In this document: positions 43,044 to 52,600 of the stretch, piece after piece
How positions within the stretch are numbered: the stretch's first letter is position 1
How the letters are laid out: each line of letters opens with the position of its first letter
Origin: Bacteroidales bacterium
GTDB lineage: Bacteria; Bacteroidota; Bacteroidia; Bacteroidales; JAADJA01
Reading direction: 5' to 3'
Assembly (NCBI GenBank): GCA_020438105.1
Contig: JAGQVE010000017.1
Span: 1 to 64,000, forward strand
Length of the DNA stretch: 64,000 nucleotides
The notes under the pieces: model-generated
The model's input: only the letters and a program-made list of their open reading frames with translations
The model's database searches: none
What the model was told of the DNA's origin: nothing
Made by a program: the position numbers and the translations under genes

Positions 43044-43122
43044 CTCTCCCGTCATGATAACTATCGGGATCGGGACAGGTGGTCCCAGGTTCAATCCCGA
43101 TAGCTATCGGGAGGTGGGCCCA
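43034..43122 (+). pseudogene. tRNA-derived remnant C, with palindromes in anticodon and T loops
   Basis: GAGCACCTGACTC (43034-43046) matches the intact tRNA from the end of the D arm. A 29-nt stretch, TCCCG...CGGGA with a further TATCGGGA inside (43047-43075), sits in the anticodon loop. CAGGTGGTCCCAGGTTCA follows, TCCCGATAGCTATCGGGA (43095-43112) sits in the T loop, then GGTGGGCCCA, the tRNA 3' end. The 5' half of the tRNA is absent and the start overlaps the last codons of the GIY-YIG gene. Not a working tRNA. Confidence 0.9.
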
Positions 43123-43130
43123 CAACAGAG

Positions 43131-43156
43131 AAGGGTTGGTATTCAACCCTTTTTTT
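43131..43156 (+). terminator. second copy of the tRNA terminator
   Basis: AAGGGTTG, loop GTATT, CAACCCTT, then a T run: the same hairpin as at 42709, following remnant C at a similar distance. The flanking ACAGAG is also shared. Confidence 0.85.
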
Positions 43157-43167
43157 ATTTTTAGATC

Positions 43168-43216
43168 CTGAAAGCATGTTATTAATTTCTTTTCAGAGAA
43201 AAATTCGATGAGAAAT
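43168..43216 (+). pseudogene. remnant of a second GIY-YIG gene start
   Basis: Downstream of the second terminator, CTG AAA GCA TGT TAT TAA ... reads K-A-C-Y-stop-F-L-F-R-E-K-F and aligns with the start of the intact GIY-YIG protein (MKACCYILFSEKLGKF). The start codon is changed to CTG and there is an in-frame stop. Similarity fades after about 16 codons. The remaining sequence to 43387 shows no gene. Confidence 0.75.
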
Positions 43217-43387
43217 CCTGAAAATCATGCTTTACTCCTGATTGCTTTGGTTAACAAATTTGAAGTTGACAATTTATTGCCATTTTTAAAAATTTAACTT
43301 AATTCCGATTTCCGGCCTTTCTAAATTAAATTATTGTTAAGTTTGTAACAATAAATCCCGGGGAACCCCAAAAACGATTTTTGATCA

Positions 43388-43708
43388 ATGTTTAATAACC
43401 AGGGAGTCGAAATAGAAATCTTTATTATTGGGATTATTATCTACTTATTTTTAGTGATAACGGTCGCCAAATTAGGCACATACAAAAAATGTGGCGGATT
43501 TAAGGCTTTTATTATAAGTCTGCTCCTATCACCTATTATCGGAATTTTATACGTTTCCGTATCCCCGGTGAAATCTGTATTAAAAATTGTTCATTATCGT
43601 TGTCATCATTGCGGACTTGAATTTACGACTAGTCATAAATATTGTCCTACATGCCTAAAAGATGGAGAAAAACATCATTTGGAGCGAATAAGCATGCGGA
43701 CCTACTAA
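43388..43708 (+). CDS. small two-TM protein with C-terminal zinc ribbon
   Basis: 106 aa. Two hydrophobic segments (about 9-30, IFIIGIIIYLFLVITVAKLG, and 38-58, AFIISLLLSPIIGILYVSVSP) are followed by a short linker and a zinc-ribbon-like RCHHCGLEF...HKYCPTCLKD with two CxxC pairs. The combination is common in small uncharacterised Bacteroidota membrane proteins. Stand-alone gene; function unknown. Confidence 0.8.
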   Translation: MFNNQGVEIEIFIIGIIIYLFLVITVAKLGTYKKCGGFKAFIISLLLSPIIGILYVSVSPVKSVLKIVHYRCHHCGLEFTTSHKYCPTCLKDGEKHHLERISMRTY

Positions 43709-43830
43709 TTATTAACCATTTGAGTTGGATAACTTTTGATTATTTGAAATTTTAAAAACTGGTATTGAATTAATTTCATATCCTTAATCGCAGATAGTTT
43801 TAAATCCTGATTATATTAAATCACATTAAT

Positions 43831-45021
43831 ATGAAACCTCAAGTTCAATTCAATAATAGCAAAAGCTTTACACGTCTTTTTTTAATATTGACGGTAATTG
43901 CTACAAGTCTTAACTTATTTGCCCAACCCGATTTCAACCCCAATTCACTGAAGTTAACCATCGTTGGTAATGGGTATTCAGATCAAACTTTTGTAGTGAT
44001 CATTCCCGGATCAACAACCGGCTTCGACTCACAATACGATGCTTACAAATTAATGGGGATTTATGCTGCGCCCCAGTTGTATTCAATCATTTCGTGTTGT
44101 AATCTATCGGTTAATACAATTCCGGAATTGTACAATGGTATGGAAATCCAGCTTGGAAACAGGTTTGGCGCCGATAATTCATATACCATTTCCGCCAACG
44201 GATTATATACCTTCGGAACTGATACCACGATTGTGTTGGAGGATACCAAAGAAAATGAATTTATCAACCTTATGTCGGATTCAAGCTATACATTTACAGG
44301 GCTTGAATCGGATGCACATGATCGCTTCAAGCTGCATTATTACTGCCCCATGAAATTTGAAATCAATACTTTTATGGAAGGCCCGTATCAGGGAGCCGGA
44401 TTGATGTCGGCAACACTTGATATTCAATCTATATTACCTACCACCCAACCTTATGGTGTTGCCCCATGGAATTATTCAGGGACTGAATTTGTTCCATTTT
44501 TCCCGTTTAACAATGTTGTGGATTGGTTGCTGCTTGAATTAAGAGATGCTCCTGATGCGGCATCTGCTAATGCATCCACAATGATTGAACAGCGGGCATG
44601 TTTGCTTCTGAAAAATGGCACTATTACCGGAATCGATAATGAAACGGCACCGCTATTTACAGGGGTAATTAGTCAAAATGCTTTTATCGTTGTCCGCCAC
44701 AGGAATCATTTAAGTATAATGTCTTCCGGACCACTGGTTAGAGATGGGGGCACCTATTCCTGGGACTTTACCAATTCTATGACTCAAGCTTACGGCACCG
44801 ATGCCATGATAGATTTTGGAGATGGACATTTTGGTATGTTCACAGGTGATGGTAATGCCGATAACACTGTAAATAATGGTGATAAAATCTCCATCTGGCA
44901 AACACTTGTTGGTAAAAGCGGATATATGGCTGCTGACTATAATCTAAGCGGCCAGGTAAACAATACTGATAAAAATGAAAGCTGGCTTCCCAATGTTGGA
45001 GAGGCAACGCAAATCCCTTAA
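43831..45021 (+). CDS. secreted protein with dockerin-like C-terminal module
   Basis: 396 aa. Signal peptide ending LFAQ (about residue 31). The N-terminal half has no known domain. From about residue 185 it shares a module with the proteins at 45164 and 57525: VDWLLLELRDAPDAASANAST, a strand with LLLKNGTITGID, VRHRNHLSIMSSGPL, GGTYSWDFT and then two Ca-binding-like segments, DGNADNTVNNGDK and DYNLSGQVNNTDKN, similar to dockerin type I repeats. No T9SS tail and no cohesin in the window. Probably cell-surface; function unknown. Confidence 0.85.
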   Translation: MKPQVQFNNSKSFTRLFLILTVIATSLNLFAQPDFNPNSLKLTIVGNGYSDQTFVVIIPGSTTGFDSQYDAYKLMGIYAAPQLYSIISCCNLSVNTIPELYNGMEIQLGNRFGADNSYTISANGLYTFGTDTTIVLEDTKENEFINLMSDSSYTFTGLESDAHDRFKLHYYCPMKFEINTFMEGPYQGAGLMSATLDIQSILPTTQPYGVAPWNYSGTEFVPFFPFNNVVDWLLLELRDAPDAASANASTMIEQRACLLLKNGTITGIDNETAPLFTGVISQNAFIVVRHRNHLSIMSSGPLVRDGGTYSWDFTNSMTQAYGTDAMIDFGDGHFGMFTGDGNADNTVNNGDKISIWQTLVGKSGYMAADYNLSGQVNNTDKNESWLPNVGEATQIP

Positions 45022-45163
45022 AAATTAGCGTAAACACCTGGTTTCCCATCTGTTAATTATATGTTAAAGTGATTGGTCACAGTGGAAATTCGTGACTTCA
45101 ATGCTTATATTTGTTTTCCCTTTTCTTTTAACTACGCTTGCTATCTTACTAAAATTAACTGCT

Positions 45164-48100
45164 ATGAAACCTCGAAATTTACTACTGGGAATGTTGTTCC
45201 TTATATTTTCTACAATTCAAAACAGCCAATCTTTTGCGGCGGTATACAAAACCACAAACACAGGAGGGATTTGGACATCACCTACTACCTGGCAGGGTGG
45301 TGTAGTTCCCAATTCGCCGCTTGATACAGTAATCATTCGCGGTAATTTGGAGATTAATACAAATGTGACCACCGGATATGTACAAGTAGATTCTGTTGGA
45401 ATTTTACAGGGTTCCAACTTCGGCACCTATCAAATTTCAACCGGCATTGGGCTTACCAATTATGGTATTATCAAAAATAATGCATACAACCTAACCGTGA
45501 ATCTTAATGGCTTTCTTAAGCAATATGGTTCAATGACGAATTATCAGCTGATTTTAAACGGACCCACTACCGATATTGACGCAAAAGAACCCATCTCTTG
45601 TGCCAGTATTTATGATCCTGCAGGAACAAATAATGTTAACATTCTGTCAGATACACTCGAGTTTAACAACACAATACTTAACATTAATGCATGCCTTATT
45701 ACCTTTAACAACGGTGTGTGGATACAAAATGGCGGCGCAATTATCTATCCTAAGATTTATAGTGATCAACTTGAAATGAATCTTAACTCAGGAGCTTATT
45801 TGCAGGGTTTTAATTGTTATGCCGACCAGGTTACACTTAACGGAACCATTGATGTTAACAGTGCTACTTTCCACCCAAATGGTTCTACTTTGGTAGTTGA
45901 ATCAAATGGATTACTACGTAATAAAGATAATGGTAATTATACCATGACTGTTGAGGGTGATTTTATAAATAACGGAACAATCCAGAATAATTACTACAAT
46001 TTCACACTGGACCTGAAAGGTGACATAACCAATAATGGAACCTGGTCTAATTTTGTTACAAACCTTAAAGGAGCTGGAAATCAGAATTTAGCCCTTAATC
46101 AACCTTTTAATGGCCAGTACTTAACCAGCCTTAATGGTGGGCATATTGTAGCCACTTCCAACCTGGTATTCAATAACACTTTTGTTGATTTGAACGGCGA
46201 CACAATCTTTTATAACAATAACCTCAGCCCGGTGACCCTAAATGGCGGTTACATGCGTGAGTTTGTAATGGCAGGAAATGCTGCACCCTTTGAAGTGACT
46301 ATTTCACTTAATTCGGATGCTTTTGTATTCAGTTCCGTTTTTGATTATAACAATGTATTTACTACCAGCACTTTTCAATTTCAAACAGGGATTACCATCA
46401 ATGGTAATCTAATTGTTCAGGGAACTTTCCAAAATGATGACAATAACATTCAAACAGCCAATATAAACGGGAATATAATAAACGATGGTATCATTAAGGA
46501 TAATTATTACAACCTGACGATAAATGTAACCGGCGACCTCACAAACAATGGCACCTGGTCTAATTATTTTACCTATCTCACCGGGGCGATGGATCAAACA
46601 CTATCTTTTAGCCAGCCTTTTGATGGTGAAATATTTACAAATTCCAATATCGTTGGTAAAATCCTGACTTCAACCAACCTCCATTTTAATAATAATACGG
46701 TTGATTTTAATAACGACACCCTTATTTTTAGCGGTGCGGCCGACAGTCTTTACCTGAACAATTCCAACCTGAAAAACTGTAAATTTATCAGGGAGAGTGT
46801 AAAAGCTTCAGGTGACATGAAATTCAATCTTGTAAACAATTCATACCTTTCAAATACAAATGTTGAAGCTGATAACATTACACTTTTCGGGACCTGTTGG
46901 TTTTCATCAAATATGAATTTTTACGGAAATGTATTTGTTGAAGGTACGTTACAGAATCACTCATCCAGTAACTACGCTGCCTACGTATACGGCAATTTGA
47001 CCAATAACGGAATAATCAGCAACAACTTCTATAATCTAAACCTTTACATTACCGGCGATATTCATCAAAATGGCCAGTGGCAAAACTTCTTCACCTATCT
47101 TACCGGTTCCCTTGATCAGCACCTCTTCTTCACCCAGGATTTTAATGGATCGTATTTAACCAATTCAAATATTGCGGGTAAGATCATTTCACATACCAAT
47201 TTAAAATTTAACAACACCCTTTTTGAAATGATGAATGATACCCTGGTTTTTGCTGGTGTAGCCGACAGCCTGGTGATCAACCAAAATTACCTGAATGCCG
47301 CAGTCATTATCCGGGATGATGCAGCGAAAGCTTCCGGTACCATGAAGTTATTTTTAATGAATACTGCGTATGTTCAAAATCTGAATGTATTTGCCGACGA
47401 AATAAAACTTTATGGCATTTACCAGTTTTCGCAAATCATGAATTTTTACGGAAACGTTACTGTTTACGGTACTTTACAAAACAGGGACAACGGCAATTTT
47501 ACAGCCAATATGAGCTCAAACCTGGTGAACAAAGGAATCATTAAAAACAATTATTACAACCTCACCCTCAATATTGCAGGTAATTTATGGCAACAGGGAA
47601 GCTGGACCTGTTTCACAACAAATCTCAACGGAGCTTCTGATCAAATTTTAAATTTCAACAATGACTTTAACGGGCAATATTTTACCAATACAAACAATGA
47701 TGGAAAAATCATTGCCAACACTGATTTAATCTTCAACAATACAATTGTAGATTTAAATAACGACACCCTTGAATTTGCCGGAGCGGCCGACAGCCTTAAG
47801 CTGAACGGGCAATATTTAATTGATGCCATTGTTATCCGTGAGGCGGCAAAGGCATCAGGAGGGCTCAAATACAACTTAACAGGAGGAGCATACACGAATA
47901 ACCTGATAACTGCCGCTGACGAAATTTTACTTTATGGCATTTTTCAGTTCAGTTTTACCATGCAATTCTACGGAAATGTAACGGTTATGGACCTTTTCCA
48001 AAACAGGGACAACGGCAATTTCAACGCTTATATTTATGGAAATTTAACCAACAACGGAACCATTACCAACAACTATTACAACCTCTCATTGTATCTGTAT

Positions 48101-49597
48101 GGCAATGTTAACCAGCATGGCTCATGGACGGCTTATTACACCTATTTAAGCTCTGCTTCAGATCAAACAATTGATCTGTCCCAACCATTTTCAGGTTCCT
48201 TTTTTGTGGACAATAATGCAGGAAGTAGCATAATTACAACTTCTGATCTCGTGTTTCAGGGATTATCGGTTGACTTGAACGGCGCCGCTCTTATCATGCC
48301 CCCAAACGCAGTACTTGCAGTTAAAGGAGGTTATTTAAGAGAAACTGATATTACCAATAAAATTGAATTGTACATGGATGGTGATAGTTACATTGAAAAT
48401 GTTTCGTTGATCAGCCCAACTTTTTCGGGAACAGTGCAACTTAGAAATAACATTGCTATTTCAGGGCATGTGGTTGTGAATGGCATATTGCAAAATGACG
48501 ATGTAAATACCTACAATGTAACCATTAATGGTAGTTTGGAAAACCATGGTACCATCCAGGACAATTATTACCAATTACGGCTATTTATTCAGGAAGACAT
48601 CTTAAACAATGGTAGTTGGACCAATACCTATACGCAACTCGAAGGTTATTCCGGCTCCATAAACCAAACTGTTGAGCTGCAGGATGGCCATTACATTACG
48701 GGTCAGCTAAAGCTATTTTCCAATAATTCCACCAATTTTCTTTGGTATAAAAACAATGCTCCATTATCAGGAAATCCGGATTATACCGGGGCAAGTTCTC
48801 AAATCTTAACTTTCAATGTGCCAGCAGATAACATCCGGGCCGGAGTTTATAATTGTAATACATTGGCAGGTTGGTCACGGAATATTATCATAACGACTAC
48901 CTCCTCTGACTATCCCATTATTGACTTAACTGTTATACTCGAAGGCCCCTTTAACGGTATTGATATGAATACCGACCTGAATGACAATGGAAGTTTGCCA
49001 ATTTCGCAACCTTATGATGATTATCCAAATAACTATTTTGGCACTGAAAACGTCGCTTCAATCCCCGATCCGAATATTGTAGATTGGGTGCTCATCGAAT
49101 TCAGGGATGCTGTAGACGGCAATAATGCAAACCAAAGTACGCGCGTTAACCGGCAGCCGGCCTTTTTACTCTCCGATGGATCGGTGGTTGGAATTGATGG
49201 TTCGAGCTTTTTAACCGTACCGCACAATTTTATCCATAATGTTTTTGTGCTTGTTCATCACCGCAATCACCTGGGTGTGATGTCGGCAGTACAACTGAAT
49301 GAAGTGGGTGGTGTTTACAGTTACGATTTCAGTTACGATACCTGGAACTCCTATGGCGGACCCAATGCCTCCAAAAATATCGGCACCGATCTTAGTCCCA
49401 TTTACGGCATGATGGGTGGCGATGCAGACGGCAATGGCGTAGTTGATTCCGGTGATTATGAAATCTGGAAACTCAAAGCAGGGAATAAATCCATATATGA
49501 GGGTGCTGATGTTGATTGTAATGGTGAAATCAATAACCTCGACAAAAACGATGTGTGGTACGAAAATAAAAATGCCCAAACGCAGTATCCTCAATAA
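45164..49597 (+). CDS. large repeat (beta-solenoid-like) secreted protein with dockerin-like end
   Basis: 1477 aa from the ATG at 45164, which starts a signal peptide (NLLLGMLFLIFSTIQNSQSFA); an upstream start at 45092 would bury it. The body has seven units with a period of about 490-525 nt, each containing NNG.I..NYYNL, a (G/E)(D/N)(L/I)..NG.W strand, DQ.L and, in most, FNNT.V(D/E)(L/M)N.DTL; four units also carry (A/V)ADSL. The pattern suggests a parallel beta-solenoid. The C-terminus has VDWVLIEFRDA, VHHRNHLGVMSA and two dockerin-like segments (DADGNGVVDSGDY, DVDCNGEINNLDKN). Likely surface-exposed; adhesin or scaffold role is inferred. Confidence 0.9.
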   Translation: MKPRNLLLGMLFLIFSTIQNSQSFAAVYKTTNTGGIWTSPTTWQGGVVPNSPLDTVIIRGNLEINTNVTTGYVQVDSVGILQGSNFGTYQISTGIGLTNYGIIKNNAYNLTVNLNGFLKQYGSMTNYQLILNGPTTDIDAKEPISCASIYDPAGTNNVNILSDTLEFNNTILNINACLITFNNGVWIQNGGAIIYPKIYSDQLEMNLNSGAYLQGFNCYADQVTLNGTIDVNSATFHPNGSTLVVESNGLLRNKDNGNYTMTVEGDFINNGTIQNNYYNFTLDLKGDITNNGTWSNFVTNLKGAGNQNLALNQPFNGQYLTSLNGGHIVATSNLVFNNTFVDLNGDTIFYNNNLSPVTLNGGYMREFVMAGNAAPFEVTISLNSDAFVFSSVFDYNNVFTTSTFQFQTGITINGNLIVQGTFQNDDNNIQTANINGNIINDGIIKDNYYNLTINVTGDLTNNGTWSNYFTYLTGAMDQTLSFSQPFDGEIFTNSNIVGKILTSTNLHFNNNTVDFNNDTLIFSGAADSLYLNNSNLKNCKFIRESVKASGDMKFNLVNNSYLSNTNVEADNITLFGTCWFSSNMNFYGNVFVEGTLQNHSSSNYAAYVYGNLTNNGIISNNFYNLNLYITGDIHQNGQWQNFFTYLTGSLDQHLFFTQDFNGSYLTNSNIAGKIISHTNLKFNNTLFEMMNDTLVFAGVADSLVINQNYLNAAVIIRDDAAKASGTMKLFLMNTAYVQNLNVFADEIKLYGIYQFSQIMNFYGNVTVYGTLQNRDNGNFTANMSSNLVNKGIIKNNYYNLTLNIAGNLWQQGSWTCFTTNLNGASDQILNFNNDFNGQYFTNTNNDGKIIANTDLIFNNTIVDLNNDTLEFAGAADSLKLNGQYLIDAIVIREAAKASGGLKYNLTGGAYTNNLITAADEILLYGIFQFSFTMQFYGNVTVMDLFQNRDNGNFNAYIYGNLTNNGTITNNYYNLSLYLYGNVNQHGSWTAYYTYLSSASDQTIDLSQPFSGSFFVDNNAGSSIITTSDLVFQGLSVDLNGAALIMPPNAVLAVKGGYLRETDITNKIELYMDGDSYIENVSLISPTFSGTVQLRNNIAISGHVVVNGILQNDDVNTYNVTINGSLENHGTIQDNYYQLRLFIQEDILNNGSWTNTYTQLEGYSGSINQTVELQDGHYITGQLKLFSNNSTNFLWYKNNAPLSGNPDYTGASSQILTFNVPADNIRAGVYNCNTLAGWSRNIIITTTSSDYPIIDLTVILEGPFNGIDMNTDLNDNGSLPISQPYDDYPNNYFGTENVASIPDPNIVDWVLIEFRDAVDGNNANQSTRVNRQPAFLLSDGSVVGIDGSSFLTVPHNFIHNVFVLVHHRNHLGVMSAVQLNEVGGVYSYDFSYDTWNSYGGPNASKNIGTDLSPIYGMMGGDADGNGVVDSGDYEIWKLKAGNKSIYEGADVDCNGEINNLDKNDVWYENKNAQTQYPQ

Positions 49598-49668
49598 TTG
49601 GTTGTTGCTTGCATTTGATAAATTCCAATTTTCTCTATAACTTTACCTGTTCATTGTAAGGTGCATCA

Positions 49669-52600
49669 ATGAGAAAAACATTTTGGGTCGTTTTATCATT
49701 CTATATCCTTCAGCTTTCTGGTTTTTCGCAATCAGAAATTGTTGATGATCCTTTCATAAAATATTCGCATATCACCAAAAAAGAAGGCTTATCTTCAAAT
49801 TATATACTTGATTTTCTTCAGGATAAGGAGGGTTATATGTGGATTGCTACAAATGATGGGCTGAACCGGTATGATGGTTATAACATTGAACAGTTTTTAC
49901 ATAACCCGGCCGACAGCACCTCTTTGTCAGATAATTTGGTGACCTGCTTAGCCTGCTTAAACGACTCCATACTGCTGGTTGGGACCCGAACAGGACTGAA
50001 TTATTTTAATTGCCGGCAGCGCATATTTTCACATTCTGGTTTTAGTTTTCCCGAAACAGATTATCTTGACCGAAAGCATATCAGGGCTTTGCTTGTAAGT
50101 GAAGATTTAGTATGGGCGGAAACTGCCGATGGAGAGCTTGTAAAAATAAATTTTTCAGAACAAACGCTTTTAATTTTTAAGCACCGACCGCCCAGCATGG
50201 TAAACACCTATTTTTACCACCATATTTGTTTGGCTCCAGATGGTAAAATTTACCTCGGAGGAAGATACATGGGCCTGCTGCAATTTGATCCGCAAACCGA
50301 AACATTTCGCGAGTTTAAAACAGATGCTGAAAACGCAAAGAAAAAACGGGATGAGGATGCAGCAGTTTACTTTGTCGACTCAAAAGGAAATTATTGGGTT
50401 GGCGGAATTGACGGGCTCTATATTTTTAATCCCGAAACAGAGGTCTTTCAGAAAAAGCTTAGCATCAGCACTTTTAGCATTGTGGAACCTGAGCCGGGGC
50501 TTTTATGGATTGCAACAGGTAGCGGATTGTTCAGGTATCTATTGAAAGAAGATCTATTCTTGCAAAGCAGTCACAATGATAACATTGCACATTCGCTTTC
50601 GCATAACCACCTCAATAAACTTTATATCGACCACAGTGGAAATATCTGGATAGGAACCCTCGACGGCGTTAGTATTTACCAGCCAACACGAAACAAATTC
50701 AAGCATATTTATCATATTCCTGAAAATGAAAATTCGCCGGTTTCAAATCATGTTTCTGCAATCGCCGAAGATGAGCAAAACCACATTTGGATTGGAACCG
50801 AAAACAACGGCCTGGATGTTTTTGATGATAACTGGAACAGGCTCGGCAGTTATTCAGCCCAGCAAACAGGATCACATAAACTGGCTTCAAATTCCATATC
50901 CACTTTAATGGTCGACAGTGAAAACGATGTTTGGGTCGGTCAGTGGTCGGGCCGGGGATTTAATATCATCAATCCCGATAAAAATAAAAATGAGGCTTAC
51001 AACCTGCTCGAAAATGAATTAAAAGCCGATTGGTACCACGATTTTCTGGAAGACGCTGAAGGCAATTACTGGGTGGGCATTTGGGGCGCACAGGGACTTT
51101 ATCAATTTGATAAAAAAGAAGGGTACTTTCTGAATGCAAGATACATCGAAACACCTGACATGCTGGGATTACCGGTTCACTCCATGGCCTTCGACGGATC
51201 TAAAATTTGGCTGGCGCTGCGTTCGCAAGCCCGGTTCTATTGCTTTGATCCCATCCTGGAAAAAACTTCGTTTTACAGTTACAAACATTACCATCAATTC
51301 AATTTCAACAGAATAGATTCAATACTTGCTCTTGATGATGCACTTTATTTTTTCACCAACGATGGCATTTATCGCAAATCGGATGAAAACTCCTATGTTT
51401 TTGAAAAAACGACATATAAACCTAAAAGATCAAAGAAAAAGGAGGCTGATACATCACTTAATAAACAGGCAATTGCCAATGAATTAAGTGCCCATGTTTA
51501 TGACCTGGCGAAAGATTCGGAAGGCTTTGTTTGGGTGGCAACTGATAAGGGTCTTTATAAAACGCAATTGGGTTTGCCTTTGGCAAGGTATCACGTTAAC
51601 GATGGCCAGTCAAATGCATTACTCAGCGACACAATTTACAGCATTATTTATCAGGAGCCTGATAATTTGTGGCTGGGAACAGATCAAGGATTGGTAAAGT
51701 TTTCAATCCACGACAAGCTATTTTACAACTTTCAAAATGAGGGACCTAAATATCTCAGTTCTCACCTGGTAAAATTCCTTTTTGAGGATTCAGAAGCCAA
51801 TTTGTGGATCGGAACTACCAATAAAGGCCTCAATAAGCTCAATAAAAAAACAGGAGAAATTACCCAGTACCAGGAAAACAGAAAGGATCAAAATGCATTT
51901 TGGGGAAGTCAGGCTTCGTGTATGGTGGAAGACCTAAATGGAAACCTGTGGATTGGTGGTTTTGGACTCAATAAATTTAATCCTCAAACCAACAACTTTA
52001 CTCATTTTACCACAGAAAACGGGTTAACCGACAACCAGGTGATGGCCATTTTATGTGATGATCAAAACCGCTTGTGGATCAGTACGGCAAATGGCCTGAA
52101 CTGTTTTAACCCAGCCGATACATCATTTCAGCATTTTTATGAAAAAGACGGATTGCAGGAAAATGAATTCACGGCGGCAGCTTGTAAGCTTAAAAACGGA
52201 AAACTATTGTTTGGAGGGAAAAATGGATTAAATATCATTGATCCTGCTAAAATCCCACTCAATTCAATAGCCCCTGAAGTGATGCTCTCCGGGTTTTCAA
52301 TTTTTGAAGAAGATCATTCAAACCTTCTTTCGGGTAATAACACCATTCGATTAAAACATAATCAGAACTATTTTTCTTTTTCATTTACAGCGCTCGATTT
52401 TTCTGATCCGGAGCAAAACCAGTTTCGTTACAAACTCGAAAACTTTGACGACAACTGGATAGATGCTGCTTCATTAAACCGGGTGGCCAAATACACCAAT
52501 GTGGATCCGGGCACCTACACATTCAAGGTAATTGCAGCCAATAACGACGGCATTTGGAACGAAACCGGCATATCTATTCCATTGATAATCCGGCCCCCGT

